DNA of 64,000 bases, from NCBI RefSeq assembly GCF_004795055.1, contig NZ_SSBJ01000017.1:62001-126000 (forward strand). Reading direction: 5' to 3'. Position 1 is the stretch's first letter. The number at the start of each line of letters is the position of its first letter. Both the position numbers and the translations under genes were made by a program. This DNA is from Streptomyces sp. A1136 (lineage in GTDB: Bacteria; Actinomycetota; Actinomycetes; Streptomycetales; Streptomycetaceae). Of the stretch, positions 26,685-34,519 are shown in pieces. The notes under the pieces were generated by a model. That model was not told the origin of the DNA and did no database searches. It saw only the letters and a list, made by a program, of their open reading frames with translations.

Positions 26685-27123
26685 GCCCCCGCCCGCGCGA
26701 GCGGCCCGGGGCGCACCTGGCCGGGACGGCCGGACCCCGCGCCCACTCGGGGAGGGGTCGGCGCTGATTCGGCAGCGCCCGGGCGCGGCGCGGCGGCACA
26801 CCCGGCCGCGGCGCACCGAGCCGGACGGCCGGGATCAGCCCCGTGTGCGTTCGGAGCGTGGCCCTCGGGCTGGCCGAGCCCGCACCGGCGGGCGGCGGCC
26901 CCGTCGAGGACCGGAGCCGCGCCCGGCGCCGGGGCCGAGCCGGATCTTGGGGCCCCGCCGGCGATCGAGGCGCGGGTCCGGGCGGCGGCCGGCGAGGCGC
27001 CGCGCGGCGGCCCGCCCGGCGCTCCCGGCGGCCGACGCGGCAAACCGTTTAGTGGCTGCGCCCCCCCGCCCCATAGGATTGGCAGCGAAACCTACACACT
27101 CACCACCCCCAGAGGATCGCTGC
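26685..27123. other. Very GC-rich intergenic region before gatC
   Basis: About 440 bp of CGG/GCC-rich sequence. Frames are open on both strands only because of composition; none has a start with a ribosome site or family content. The -10 element TAGGAT of the gat operon is near its end (27074-27079). Confidence 0.55.
27074..27079 (+). promoter_or_regulatory. Putative -10 box of the gatC-gatA-gatB operon
   Basis: TAGGAT, a common Streptomyces vegetative -10 hexamer, lies 44 bp before the gatC ATG in an unusually AT-rich pocket (AAACCGTTTAGTGG upstream). The -35 match is weak. Confidence 0.45.
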
Positions 27124-27420
27124 ATGCCTGGCATCACGCGCGAGGAGGTCGCCCACCTCGCTCGGCTGGCACGTCTGGAGCTCAAGGCCGAAGAGCTGGA
27201 CCACTTCGCCGGACAGCTCGACGACATCATCGGCGCGGTCGCCCGCGTATCCGAGGTCGCCGACCAAGACGTCCCGCCGACCTCCCACCCGCTGCCGCTG
27301 ACCAACGTCATGCGCGCGGACGAGGTCCGTCCGTCGCTCACCCCCGAGCAGGCGCTTTCCGGCGCTCCCGCCCAGGAGCAGCAGCGTTTCAAGGTGCCGC
27401 AGATCCTGGGGGAGGACTAA
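27124..27420 (+). CDS. gatC: Asp/Glu-tRNA amidotransferase subunit C
   Basis: Small clamp subunit (98 aa) of the GatCAB amidotransferase, which converts Glu-tRNAGln and Asp-tRNAAsn to the correct aminoacyl-tRNAs. MPGITREEVAHLARLARLEL is the family opening. TSHPLPLTNVMRADEVRPSL is the conserved extended segment that wraps around GatA, and the C-terminus GAPAQEQQRFKVPQILGED is typical. The ATG at 27124 has AGAGGATC upstream. It ends 5 bp before gatA. Confidence 0.96.
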   Translation: MPGITREEVAHLARLARLELKAEELDHFAGQLDDIIGAVARVSEVADQDVPPTSHPLPLTNVMRADEVRPSLTPEQALSGAPAQEQQRFKVPQILGED

Positions 27421-27425
27421 CAACC

Positions 27426-28925
27426 ATGGCTGACACCATCATCATCAAGCTCACCGCCGCCGAGACCGCCGAGAAGATCGCCTCCGGCGAGCTCACGGCC
27501 GTCGAGGTCACCGAGGCCCACCTGGCCCGCATCGAGGCGACCGACGAGAAGGTCCACGCCTTCCTGCACGTCGACCGCGAAGGCGCCCTGGCCCAGGCCC
27601 GCGCCGTCGACGCCAAGCGGGAGCGCGGCGAGAAGCTCGGCCCGCTGGCCGGCGTACCGCTCGCCCTCAAGGACATCTTCACGACGATCGGCGTCCCGAC
27701 CACCGTCGGCTCGAAGATGCTCGAAGGGTGGATCCCGCCCTACGACGCCACCCTGACGCGCAGGCTCAAGGAAGCCGACGTCGTCATCCTCGGCAAGACC
27801 AACATGGACGAGTTCGCCATGGGGTCCTCCACCGAGAACAGCGCGTACGGCCCCACCGGCAACCCCTGGGACCTGACCCGCATCCCCGGCGGCTCCGGCG
27901 GCGGCTCCGCCGCGGCCCTCGCCGCGTTCCAGGCGCCCCTCGCGATCGGCACGGACACCGGCGGTTCCATCCGCCAGCCCGCCGCCGTCACGGCCACCGT
28001 CGGCGTGAAGCCCACGTACGGCTCGGTCTCCCGCTACGGCATGGTCGCCTTCTCCTCCTCCCTCGACCAGGGCGGCCCCTGCGCCCGTACGGTCCTGGAC
28101 GCCGCGCTCCTCCACGAGGTGATCGCCGGCCACGACCCGATGGACTCCACCTCCATCGACGCCCCGGTCCCGCCGGTCGTCGAGGCGGCGCGGAGCGGCT
28201 CCGTCGCCGGCATGCGCGTCGGCGTGGTCAAGCAGTTCGCGGGCGAGGGCTACCAGGCCGGTGTCGTCCAGCGTTTCAACGAGTCGGTCGAGCTCCTCAA
28301 GGAACTCGGCGCCGAGATCGTCGAGCTGGACTGCCCGTCCTTCGACCTGGCCATGGCCGCGTACTACCTGATCGCCCCGTCCGAGGCCTCCTCTAACCTG
28401 GCCCGCTTCGACGGTCTGCGCTACGGCCTGCGCGTCGGCGACGACGGCACCCTGTCCGCCGAGGACGTCACCGCCCTGACCCGCGAAGCCGGCTTCGGCG
28501 ACGAGGTCAAGCGCCGCATCATCCTCGGCACGTACGCGCTCAGCTCCGGCTACTACGACGCGTACTACGGCTCCGCCCAGAAGGTCCGCACGCTGATCTC
28601 GAAGGACTTCGAGAAGTCCTTCGAGCAGGTCGACGTGATCGTCTCCCCGACGACCCCGACCACCGCCTTCCCGATCGGCGAGCGCACCGACGACCCCCTG
28701 GCGATGTACCTCGCCGACCTGTGCACCATCCCGACCAACCTGGCCGGCAACTCCGCCATGTCGCTCCCCTGCGGCCTGGCACCGGAGGACGGCCTGCCGG
28801 TCGGACTGCAGATCATCGCCCCCGCCATGAAGGACGACCGGCTGTACAAGGTCGGTGCCGCCGTCGAGGCCGCCTTCATGGAGCGCTGGGGTCACCCGCT
28901 GCTTGAGGAGGCTCCGTCGCTGTGA
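27426..28925 (+). CDS. gatA: Asp/Glu-tRNA amidotransferase subunit A (glutaminase)
   Basis: Amidase-signature enzyme (499 aa) that releases ammonia from glutamine for GatB. The catalytic triad aligns with staphylococcal GatA: K82 in PLALKDIF, cis-Ser S157 in IPGGSGGGSAA and nucleophile S181 in GTDTGGSIRQPAAV. The C-terminal region LCTIPTNLAGNSAMSLPCG and GLPVGLQIIAP are family signatures. The ATG at 27426 lies 5 bp after gatC. Its TGA overlaps the GTG of the next small gene by 4 bases. Confidence 0.97.
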   Translation: MADTIIIKLTAAETAEKIASGELTAVEVTEAHLARIEATDEKVHAFLHVDREGALAQARAVDAKRERGEKLGPLAGVPLALKDIFTTIGVPTTVGSKMLEGWIPPYDATLTRRLKEADVVILGKTNMDEFAMGSSTENSAYGPTGNPWDLTRIPGGSGGGSAAALAAFQAPLAIGTDTGGSIRQPAAVTATVGVKPTYGSVSRYGMVAFSSSLDQGGPCARTVLDAALLHEVIAGHDPMDSTSIDAPVPPVVEAARSGSVAGMRVGVVKQFAGEGYQAGVVQRFNESVELLKELGAEIVELDCPSFDLAMAAYYLIAPSEASSNLARFDGLRYGLRVGDDGTLSAEDVTALTREAGFGDEVKRRIILGTYALSSGYYDAYYGSAQKVRTLISKDFEKSFEQVDVIVSPTTPTTAFPIGERTDDPLAMYLADLCTIPTNLAGNSAMSLPCGLAPEDGLPVGLQIIAPAMKDDRLYKVGAAVEAAFMERWGHPLLEEAPSL

Positions 28926-29167
28926 GTGGTAGCGCACTGTCCAAGGCCAAGGGCTTCAAGAAGTCCAAGTCCGGTACGTACCTGTCGATCGGCACCACCG
29001 CCTTCGGTGCCATCAGCGTGATCAAGCAGGCCAAGAAGGCCCGCACCGAGAACGACACGCTGAAGCTGGTCGACGCCGTTGTGTCCGCCGCCGCCATCGT
29101 CACCGGCCTCGCGATCCTGTACCGCGAGCTGAAGCGTCTCGGCGACGACGACGTCCTGCTGGGCTGA
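28922..29167 (+). CDS. Conserved 81-aa protein between gatA and gatB
   Basis: Starts at GTG inside the gatA stop codon (GTGA overlap), so it is translationally coupled. The 81-aa product is basic at the N-terminus (SALSKAKGFKKSKSGTYLS), then has two moderately hydrophobic segments (IGTTAFGAISVIKQA and LVDAVVSAAAIVTGLAILY), ending in acidic residues (DDDVLLG). It is small, charged and possibly membrane-associated. I recall a similar small gene in this position in other Streptomyces gat operons, but no function. It ends 15 bp before gatB and so sits within the amidotransferase operon. Confidence 0.8.
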   Translation: MSGSALSKAKGFKKSKSGTYLSIGTTAFGAISVIKQAKKARTENDTLKLVDAVVSAAAIVTGLAILYRELKRLGDDDVLLG

Positions 29168-29182
29168 GAGGGAAGTTTCACT

Positions 29183-30691
29183 GTGACCGTCACCGAACTG
29201 CTGTCGTACGAGGACGCCCTCGCGTCGTACGACCCCGTCATGGGCCTGGAGGTCCATGTCGAGCTCGGCACCAAGACCAAGATGTTCTGCGGCTGCTCGA
29301 CCGAGCTGGGCGCGGAGCCCAACGCGCAGACCTGCCCCGTCTGCCTCGGCATGCCCGGCGCGCTCCCGGTCGTCAACGCGATCGGCGTCGAGTCCGCCAT
29401 CAAGATCGGCCTCGCGCTGAACTGCGAGATCGCCGAGTGGTGCCGCTTCGCCCGGAAGAACTACTTCTATCCGGACATGCCGAAGAACTTCCAGACCTCC
29501 CAGTACGACGAGCCGATCGCCTTCAACGGCTTCCTGGACGTCCAGCTGGAGGACGGCGAGATCTTCCGCGTGGAGATCGAGCGCGCCCACATGGAGGAGG
29601 ACACCGGCAAGTCGCTGCACGTCGGCGGCGCCACCGGCCGCATCCACGGCGCGTCCCACTCCCTGCTGGACTACAACCGGGCCGGCATCCCGCTGATCGA
29701 GATCGTCACCAAGCCCATCGAGGGCGCCGGCGAGCGGGCCCCCGAGGTCGCGAAGGCGTACGTCGCCGAGCTGCGCGAGGTCATCAAGGCTCTCGGAGTC
29801 TCCGAGGCCCGGATGGACAAGGGCCAGATGCGCTGCGACGTGAACCTGTCGCTGCGCCCGAACGGCACCGAGAAGTTCGGCACCCGCTCGGAGACGAAGA
29901 ACGTCAACTCGCTCCGCTCCGTGGAGCGCGCGGCGCGCTTCGAGATCCAGCGCCACGCGGCGGTGCTCTCCTCCGGCGGCACCATCATCCAGGAGACCCG
30001 GCACTTCCACGAGGAGGACGGCTCCACCACGGCCGGCCGCATCAAGGACAACGCCGAGGACTACCGGTACTTCCCGGAGCCCGACCTGGTCCCCGTCGCC
30101 CCGGCCCGCGACTGGGTCGAGGAACTGCGGGGCGGTCTGCCCGAGATGCCGCGCGTGCGTCGCAACCGGCTCCGCGAGGAGTGGGGCGTGAGCGAGCACG
30201 ACATGCAGTCGATCCTCAACGCCGGCGCGGTGGACTCCATCGTCGCCACCATCGAGGCGGGCGCCGACTCGGCCGCCGCGCGCAAGTGGTGGATGGGCGA
30301 GCTGGCCCGCAACGCCAACGAGCAGGGCGTCTCGGTCGACGAGCTGCCCATCACCCCGGCGCAGGTCGCCCGGGTCGCGGCCCTGGTGGCCGACGGCTCG
30401 CTCAACGACAAGCTGGCCCGCCAGGTCATCGAGGGCGTCCTCGCCGGCGAGGGCACCCCCGACGAGGTCGTCGAGAAGCGCGGCCTCAAGGTCGTCTCGG
30501 ACGAGGGCGCGCTGGGCGCGGCCGTGGACGAGGCCATCGCGGGCAACGCCGCCATCGCGGACAAGATCCGCGGCGGCAAGATCGCCGCCGTGGGCGCCCT
30601 GGTCGGCGCGGTCATGAAGACCACCCGCGGCCAGGCGGACGCGGCCCGCGTCAAGGAGCTCATCCTGGAGCGGCTGGGCGTCTCGGAGTAG
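29183..30691 (+). CDS. gatB: Asp/Glu-tRNA amidotransferase subunit B
   Basis: The 502-aa kinase/amidotransferase subunit that binds the mischarged tRNA. The N-terminal cradle has YDPVMGLEVHVELGTKTKMFCGC, the zinc-type cysteines in FCGCSTELGAEPNAQTCPVCLGMPG, and FYPDMPKNFQTSQYDEPI. The C-terminal YqeY-like tail (from about residue 350) has NANEQGVSVDELPITPAQVARV and ends KELILERLGVSE. Start is GTG at 29183. Last gene of the gatC-gatA-small ORF-gatB operon, with the strong stem-loop at 30705-30749 just downstream. Confidence 0.97.
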   Translation: MTVTELLSYEDALASYDPVMGLEVHVELGTKTKMFCGCSTELGAEPNAQTCPVCLGMPGALPVVNAIGVESAIKIGLALNCEIAEWCRFARKNYFYPDMPKNFQTSQYDEPIAFNGFLDVQLEDGEIFRVEIERAHMEEDTGKSLHVGGATGRIHGASHSLLDYNRAGIPLIEIVTKPIEGAGERAPEVAKAYVAELREVIKALGVSEARMDKGQMRCDVNLSLRPNGTEKFGTRSETKNVNSLRSVERAARFEIQRHAAVLSSGGTIIQETRHFHEEDGSTTAGRIKDNAEDYRYFPEPDLVPVAPARDWVEELRGGLPEMPRVRRNRLREEWGVSEHDMQSILNAGAVDSIVATIEAGADSAAARKWWMGELARNANEQGVSVDELPITPAQVARVAALVADGSLNDKLARQVIEGVLAGEGTPDEVVEKRGLKVVSDEGALGAAVDEAIAGNAAIADKIRGGKIAAVGALVGAVMKTTRGQADAARVKELILERLGVSE

Positions 30692-30704
30692 CCCCCGCCA
30701 CGCG

Positions 30705-30749
30705 CGCCCGCGGCCCCGCACCGGAACCTCCGGTGCGGGGCCGCGGGCG
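30705..30749. terminator. Bidirectional terminator between gatB and the kinase gene
   Basis: Left arm 30705-30725 and right arm 30729-30749 are perfectly complementary over 21 bp around an ACC loop; each arm contains CGGCCCCGCACCGGA or its complement. The genes on either side are convergent, and the stem starts 13 bp after the gatB stop. No T-run. Confidence 0.85.
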
Positions 30750-30754
30750 TGTCC

Positions 30755-30792
30755 CCGGTCGGGTCCCGGGTCGGGTCCCGGGTCGTGTCCCG
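30755..30792. repeat. Three tandem ~12-bp repeats at the kinase 3' end
   Basis: Imperfect tandem copies of CGGGTCGGGTCC follow one another directly after the terminator and run to the kinase stop codon at 30794. This looks like replication slippage. Confidence 0.55.
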
Positions 30793-30793
30793 G

Positions 30794-32587
30794 TCAGCGG
30801 GTGAGTTGCGGGGCGGCGATGACCACCTTGCCCATGTCGCAGCCCGCGTCCACCTTGAGGCGCAGCCGCAGGGCGCCGTTGACGTCCACCCTCTTGGTGA
30901 TCGGCTTGCCGAGCTCGACGAGTTCGGAGAACGCGGCCGGCTGTCCGTCGAGGGAGACGCTGACCCGGCCCTTCTCGTGGGTGGACCCGTCGTCGATCCC
31001 GGCTGTGAAGTCCAGGTACTTCCACTCGCGGTTGAGGTCGAACTCGGCGATCGCGTCGCCGTTGCACCCCAGGTCCGCGATGAAGGCCGCCCCGTACTGC
31101 TGCGTGTTGATCTTCGCGGCCCCGACCGTGAAGTCGCCCAGCGAGTCCACCGGCGTCATGACCGTCAGATCGGCAGCTTTGATGTTCGGCGCGACGCCCG
31201 CCGGCTTGGTACCCGAGGCGGTGGGCTCGGCCGTGGCCTCCTTGCTCCCGCTCTCCGACGGGCTCGACGTCGCCGTCTCCTCCGGGGTGGCCTCGTCGGA
31301 GGCGGCGCCGGCCGCCTTGCCGTCCGAGGCGGTCTGCTGCCGCCCCTTGTCGTCGTCGTGCTGGAGCAGCTGTACGCCGATCACCGCGAGGGCGCCGATG
31401 ACCAGCACGGCGGCCACCGAGCCGAGGACGAGCCCGGTCCGCTTCTTCTCCTTCTCCCCCTTCCTGCCCGTCGGCTCCGGGGGCGGGGACTCGTGCAGGG
31501 CGTACGTGGGCGCGTGCGCGGCGGGGGTCGGTTCGGTGGGTTGTTGCGCCGGCTGTTGGCCGGGCTGTTGGGCGGGTTGTGTGGTGGGCGGGCCGGCGGG
31601 CTGCGGCGGGACCACGGGAGCCGCCACCGGCCTGGGCGGGACCGCGCCGGGTACCGCGTCCTGCGGGGCGGTGGCGCGCTGGGAAGCGGAGCTGGTCGTG
31701 GACACCACCGCGTGCCGTACGTCCTTCATCCAGCCGGTCAGGCTCACCGGCCGCTCGCCGGGGTCGTAGGCGTGGATCGCGGCGATCCGGCCGCGCTGCT
31801 CGACGTCCAGGACCGCGAACTGCGGCAAGGCCTGCATGGCCCTGGCCAGTTGCTCCGGGGAGGAGGGCGGGGATTCCCCGCTCAGCAGGAAGTACGCGAT
31901 GGCCCCGAAGGCGTACCGGTCCGTCCCCGGGGTCCGCTTGCCGTCGAAGACCTCGGGGGCCGCGTAGCCCGGGGTGAACCAGACCTCGGCCGTCTGGTGG
32001 TCGGCCGTGAGCTTGCTCAGGCCGAAGTCCACGAGAGTCGCCTGCCCGTGGGCGTCGACCATGACGTTGCCGGGGGAGAGGTCACCGTGGATCACCTGCC
32101 GGCCGGACGGGGTCGCCTTCCCCGAGTGCAGCCAGTCCAGCACGTCGGCCAGTTGGTCCAGCGTACGCATGACCTCGCGCCGCTCGGTGGGGGTGGTGAG
32201 GGTGCGCTCGGCACGCCAGTCGCGCAGGTCGAGCCCGTCGACGTGGTTCATGACGAGTACGAGCGCCCGCCCGGTCAGCGTCCCGGACTCCCCGGGCCGG
32301 TGGATCGGCGGCCCCTCGAAATGCTCCCGGACGCCGACGACGCCGGGGCGGTGGACGAACCGGAGCAGCTCGGCCTGCTCGTTCCACTTCTGGCTCATCC
32401 GGTCGAAGATCTCGGGCGTGATGGTCGTCTTGGAGTCGAGCACCTTGACGACCACCGGTTCACTGCCACCCGCGAGCTGGATCTCGGCGAGGTAGAGCAC
32501 GGCCTCCCCGCCGCGCCCGATGGACCGGAGCAACCGATAGCGGTCGGGTGCGGAATCCGGTCCGATATGCAGATTCTGGCTGGTCAA
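30794..32587 (-). CDS. Transmembrane Ser/Thr protein kinase with extracellular NPCBM-like domain
   Basis: A 597-aa kinase. The catalytic domain (about 15-290) has the ATP-binding GRGGEAVLYLAE, lysine K48 in VVVKVLD, HGDLSPGNVM (H167-D169) and VDFGLSK (D187). The HxD motif is HGD rather than HRD, so it is a non-RD kinase. A proline/glutamine-rich linker (GPPTTQPAQQPGQQPAQQ), a membrane helix near 380-406 and a threonine/serine-rich stalk follow. The C-terminal ~150 residues resemble an NPCBM/lectin-like beta domain (LGDFTVGAAKINTQQYGAAF, LGCNGDAIAEFDLNREWKYLDFTAGIDD). It may sense cell-wall glycan outside. The start is TTG at 32587 behind a strong GGGGGG site. Upstream, 73 bp away, is the DUF397 gene on the same strand. 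Confidence 0.86.
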   Translation of the reverse strand: MTSQNLHIGPDSAPDRYRLLRSIGRGGEAVLYLAEIQLAGGSEPVVVKVLDSKTTITPEIFDRMSQKWNEQAELLRFVHRPGVVGVREHFEGPPIHRPGESGTLTGRALVLVMNHVDGLDLRDWRAERTLTTPTERREVMRTLDQLADVLDWLHSGKATPSGRQVIHGDLSPGNVMVDAHGQATLVDFGLSKLTADHQTAEVWFTPGYAAPEVFDGKRTPGTDRYAFGAIAYFLLSGESPPSSPEQLARAMQALPQFAVLDVEQRGRIAAIHAYDPGERPVSLTGWMKDVRHAVVSTTSSASQRATAPQDAVPGAVPPRPVAAPVVPPQPAGPPTTQPAQQPGQQPAQQPTEPTPAAHAPTYALHESPPPEPTGRKGEKEKKRTGLVLGSVAAVLVIGALAVIGVQLLQHDDDKGRQQTASDGKAAGAASDEATPEETATSSPSESGSKEATAEPTASGTKPAGVAPNIKAADLTVMTPVDSLGDFTVGAAKINTQQYGAAFIADLGCNGDAIAEFDLNREWKYLDFTAGIDDGSTHEKGRVSVSLDGQPAAFSELVELGKPITKRVDVNGALRLRLKVDAGCDMGKVVIAAPQLTR

Positions 32588-32660
32588 TTTCCCCCCAGCG
32601 GAACTGGTTTGAGTGGGGATCAGTCTGGCGTGGCCTGAATCACACGGTCAATCGGAACGG

Positions 32661-32897
32661 TCAGTTTGCCACCGAGACGAAGGCGGCCCAGGTGCCGGGG
32701 GAGACGGTCAGGACGGGCCCGTCGATCACCTTGGAGTCCCGGACGTGCACGGCGGCGGGGTGCGCGGCGACCTCGACGCAGTTGCCGCCGGCGTCACCGC
32801 TGTAGCTCGACTTGTGCCAGTGGTAGGCGACTTCGAGGCAGTCGCCGCCGGCGTCGCCGCTGTAACTCGACTTGAACCAGGCAAGTTGGCGCGTCAT
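32661..32897 (-). CDS. DUF397 protein with an internally duplicated motif
   Basis: A 78-aa protein of the DUF397 family (the motif W-x-KSSYS...C-x-EVA...V-x-VRDSK...P-x-L-x-F). Here the KSSYSGDAGG-x-C-x-EVA segment occurs twice (residues about 9-24 and 29-44), then comes AVHVRDSKVIDGPVLTVSPGTWAAF. The two copies are nearly identical at DNA level (32788-32878), so the duplication is recent. Its start overlaps the upstream XRE gene by 4 bases. In Streptomyces such pairs are common, and BldB-related developmental roles or toxin-antitoxin-like functions have been proposed; the role here is unknown. Confidence 0.88.
   Translation of the reverse strand: MTRQLAWFKSSYSGDAGGDCLEVAYHWHKSSYSGDAGGNCVEVAAHPAAVHVRDSKVIDGPVLTVSPGTWAAFVSVAN
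32788..32878. repeat. Internal direct duplication in the DUF397 gene
   Basis: Two near-identical segments (GCCGCCGGCGTCACCGCTGT and GCCGCCGGCGTCGCCGCTGT, each followed by AGCTCGACTTG or AACTCGACTTG) lie about 60 bp apart and encode the duplicated KSSYSGDAGG motif. Confidence 0.75.
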
Positions 32898-33718
32898 GAC
32901 TCTCCCAGCATCTCGTCCAGCAGGCGCTTGCTGTCCTCGATCGACAGTGCCTGCGAACGCAGCATCCCATATTTGAGATGGAGGAGGTGGACCTCGTCGG
33001 GGTCGTCTTGGAGGAAGCTGACGTGCTGGCCTTCGAGGTAGGCGAGCTGTTCGTGATCCGGAGTCTCCAGTAGCACCATCGGGCCGTTGAGTCCGGCGTG
33101 GGTCTCCCGGTCGAGCGGCACGATCTGGAGGTCGATGAAGGGCAGTTCGGACACCTCCCGGAGATGGCGGAGCTGCCCCCGCAAGACGTCCCGACCCCCG
33201 ATGGGCCGCTGGAGCAGGTACTGCTCGATGACGAAGTGCATCACCGGGGGCTGCGGCACGCGGTGGAAGAGGGACTGGCGGGCCATCCGGTCGTCGGTCT
33301 GCTGGGCGATCTGGTCGGCCGGGAGCGGCGGGTAGAAATTGGCGAAGACGGCCGCAGCGCATTGGGAGGTCTGGAGTAGTCCGGGGATGGCCGCGTTTTC
33401 ATACGAAAGCAGGCTGAGTGCCTCCGCCTCCAGCTCGATGTACTCGCGTACGAACGCCGGATATCGCTCCCGCCTGGGGATCGCCTCCGCCGCCTCGCGC
33501 AGGGCTCCCTTCGCGTCGAGGGCCGCGTCGAGGGCGATGGCCAGCTTCAGGGACAGCGGGCGGCGGCCCTGTTCGATCGAGGCGATGGATTCGACGTCGC
33601 AGAAGACCAGGTCGGCCAGCTGCTGCTGGGTGAGCAGGGCGCGCCTGCGGTGGTGGGCCAGGAGGACGCCGACGACCTTCCAAGAGGCGTTCTTCTGAGG
33701 CCTGTTGCTTTTGGGCAT
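32894..33718 (-). CDS. XRE-type helix-turn-helix regulator (DUF5753 effector domain)
   Basis: A 274-aa regulator. The N-terminal HTH has VVGVLLAHHRRRALLTQQQLADLVFCDVESIASIEQGRRPL. The rest is the DUF5753-type domain with YIELEAEALSLLSYENAAIPGLLQT, RMARQSLFHRVPQPPVMHFVIEQYLLQRPIGG, LPFIDLQIVPLDRETHAG and a C-terminal SIEDSKRLLDEMLGES. This architecture recurs as the partner of DUF397 proteins in Streptomyces. I use the ATG at 33718 (MPKSNRPQKN), which has GGGGGA 10 bases upstream, over a GTG six codons earlier. Its 3' end overlaps the DUF397 gene by 4 bases. Confidence 0.88.
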   Translation of the reverse strand: MPKSNRPQKNASWKVVGVLLAHHRRRALLTQQQLADLVFCDVESIASIEQGRRPLSLKLAIALDAALDAKGALREAAEAIPRRERYPAFVREYIELEAEALSLLSYENAAIPGLLQTSQCAAAVFANFYPPLPADQIAQQTDDRMARQSLFHRVPQPPVMHFVIEQYLLQRPIGGRDVLRGQLRHLREVSELPFIDLQIVPLDRETHAGLNGPMVLLETPDHEQLAYLEGQHVSFLQDDPDEVHLLHLKYGMLRSQALSIEDSKRLLDEMLGES

Positions 33719-33786
33719 GCCGGTCACATCCCCCACCGGCCCCGCGCCGACCCACGTATCACCCCTACGTCACCCGTACAAAAGGC

Positions 33787-34519
33787 GTGTACGAGCACCC
33801 CGGGCCCCTACGCCCATACCGTCCGCAAGGAGAGCGGCGGCCTCGGGCTGCTGCTCGCGGCGGTGGTGGGTCCGTCGAATCCGACTGGACGACCTGGCCG
33901 CCGCGTACAGCGTCGTCGGGGTCGACTACCCCGGTTCCGGCGGGACGCCGCGTGGCGCCGGACCGCTCGACCGGGCCTGTTCGCAGCCAAGTTGGCGGCG
34001 GCGGACGCCGAAAGGTCGGAGCGGTTCGCCAGGCTCGCCTATTCGCTCGGCGGGAGCGTCGCCGGCCGGCTCGCCGCCCGGTATCCGGAGCGGGTCACCG
34101 CCCTGATGCTCACCGCCACCTTCCCCGCGTGCCGGGAACCGGCTGGGGCTCGTCGCCGATCTCTGGTCGGCATTGGCAGCGCGGGGCGAGACGAGTTGCT
34201 CGCACGCCTCCTCACCCCCTCGCCCTGAGCAGCCCGAAGAGCTGATCCGGACCACCGCGTCCTCGGTCCCGCCCGGCAGCGGGGATCAGGTCGAGCTGAT
34301 CAAGGGCGCCGATCTGCGCGCCGACCTCGCCCGGCTCGACGTACCCGACTCGTCATCGCGACGACCGAGGACGGCCTCGTACCGCTCGGCCTCCAGCGGG
34401 AACCGGCCGACTCCCTCCCGGGCGCAAGGTACGCGGAACTCCCCACCAGCCGCCTCCCTTTCGCCGAACGGCCGGCCGAGTGGGCGGTCTTGATCACCGG
34501 CTTCCCGGCGTCGCGTTGA
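33787..34519 (+). pseudogene. Alpha/beta-hydrolase pseudogene with several frameshifts
   Basis: Family pieces appear in the right order but in changing frames. Frame of 33787: MYEHPGPLRPY. Then, in another frame, YAHTVRKESGGLGLLLAAVV, followed by DDLAAAYSVVGVDYPGSGGT (33890-33950) in a third. AYSLGGSVAGRLAARYPERV with the nucleophile elbow (about 34040-34095) comes next, then PEELIRTTASSVPPGSGDQV and LIKGADLRADLARLDVP. Finally RLVIATTEDGLVPLGLQ to the stop at 34517-34519 lies in a frame shifted from the preceding one. No single frame spans it. It resembles a small esterase or lactonase-type hydrolase. It is a decayed gene, unless indel sequencing errors are unusually dense here. Its end overlaps the convergent acyltransferase gene by 26 bp. 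Confidence 0.75.

Noticed and set aside
26602..27123. Upstream extension of gatC
   Set aside because: Would add 174 arginine/alanine-rich residues to a 98-aa family; the -10 box lies inside it.
33650..34228. 192-aa gene in the hydrolase region
   Set aside because: It begins inside the XRE gene antisense and joins unrelated frames; it is one segment of the frameshifted hydrolase relic.
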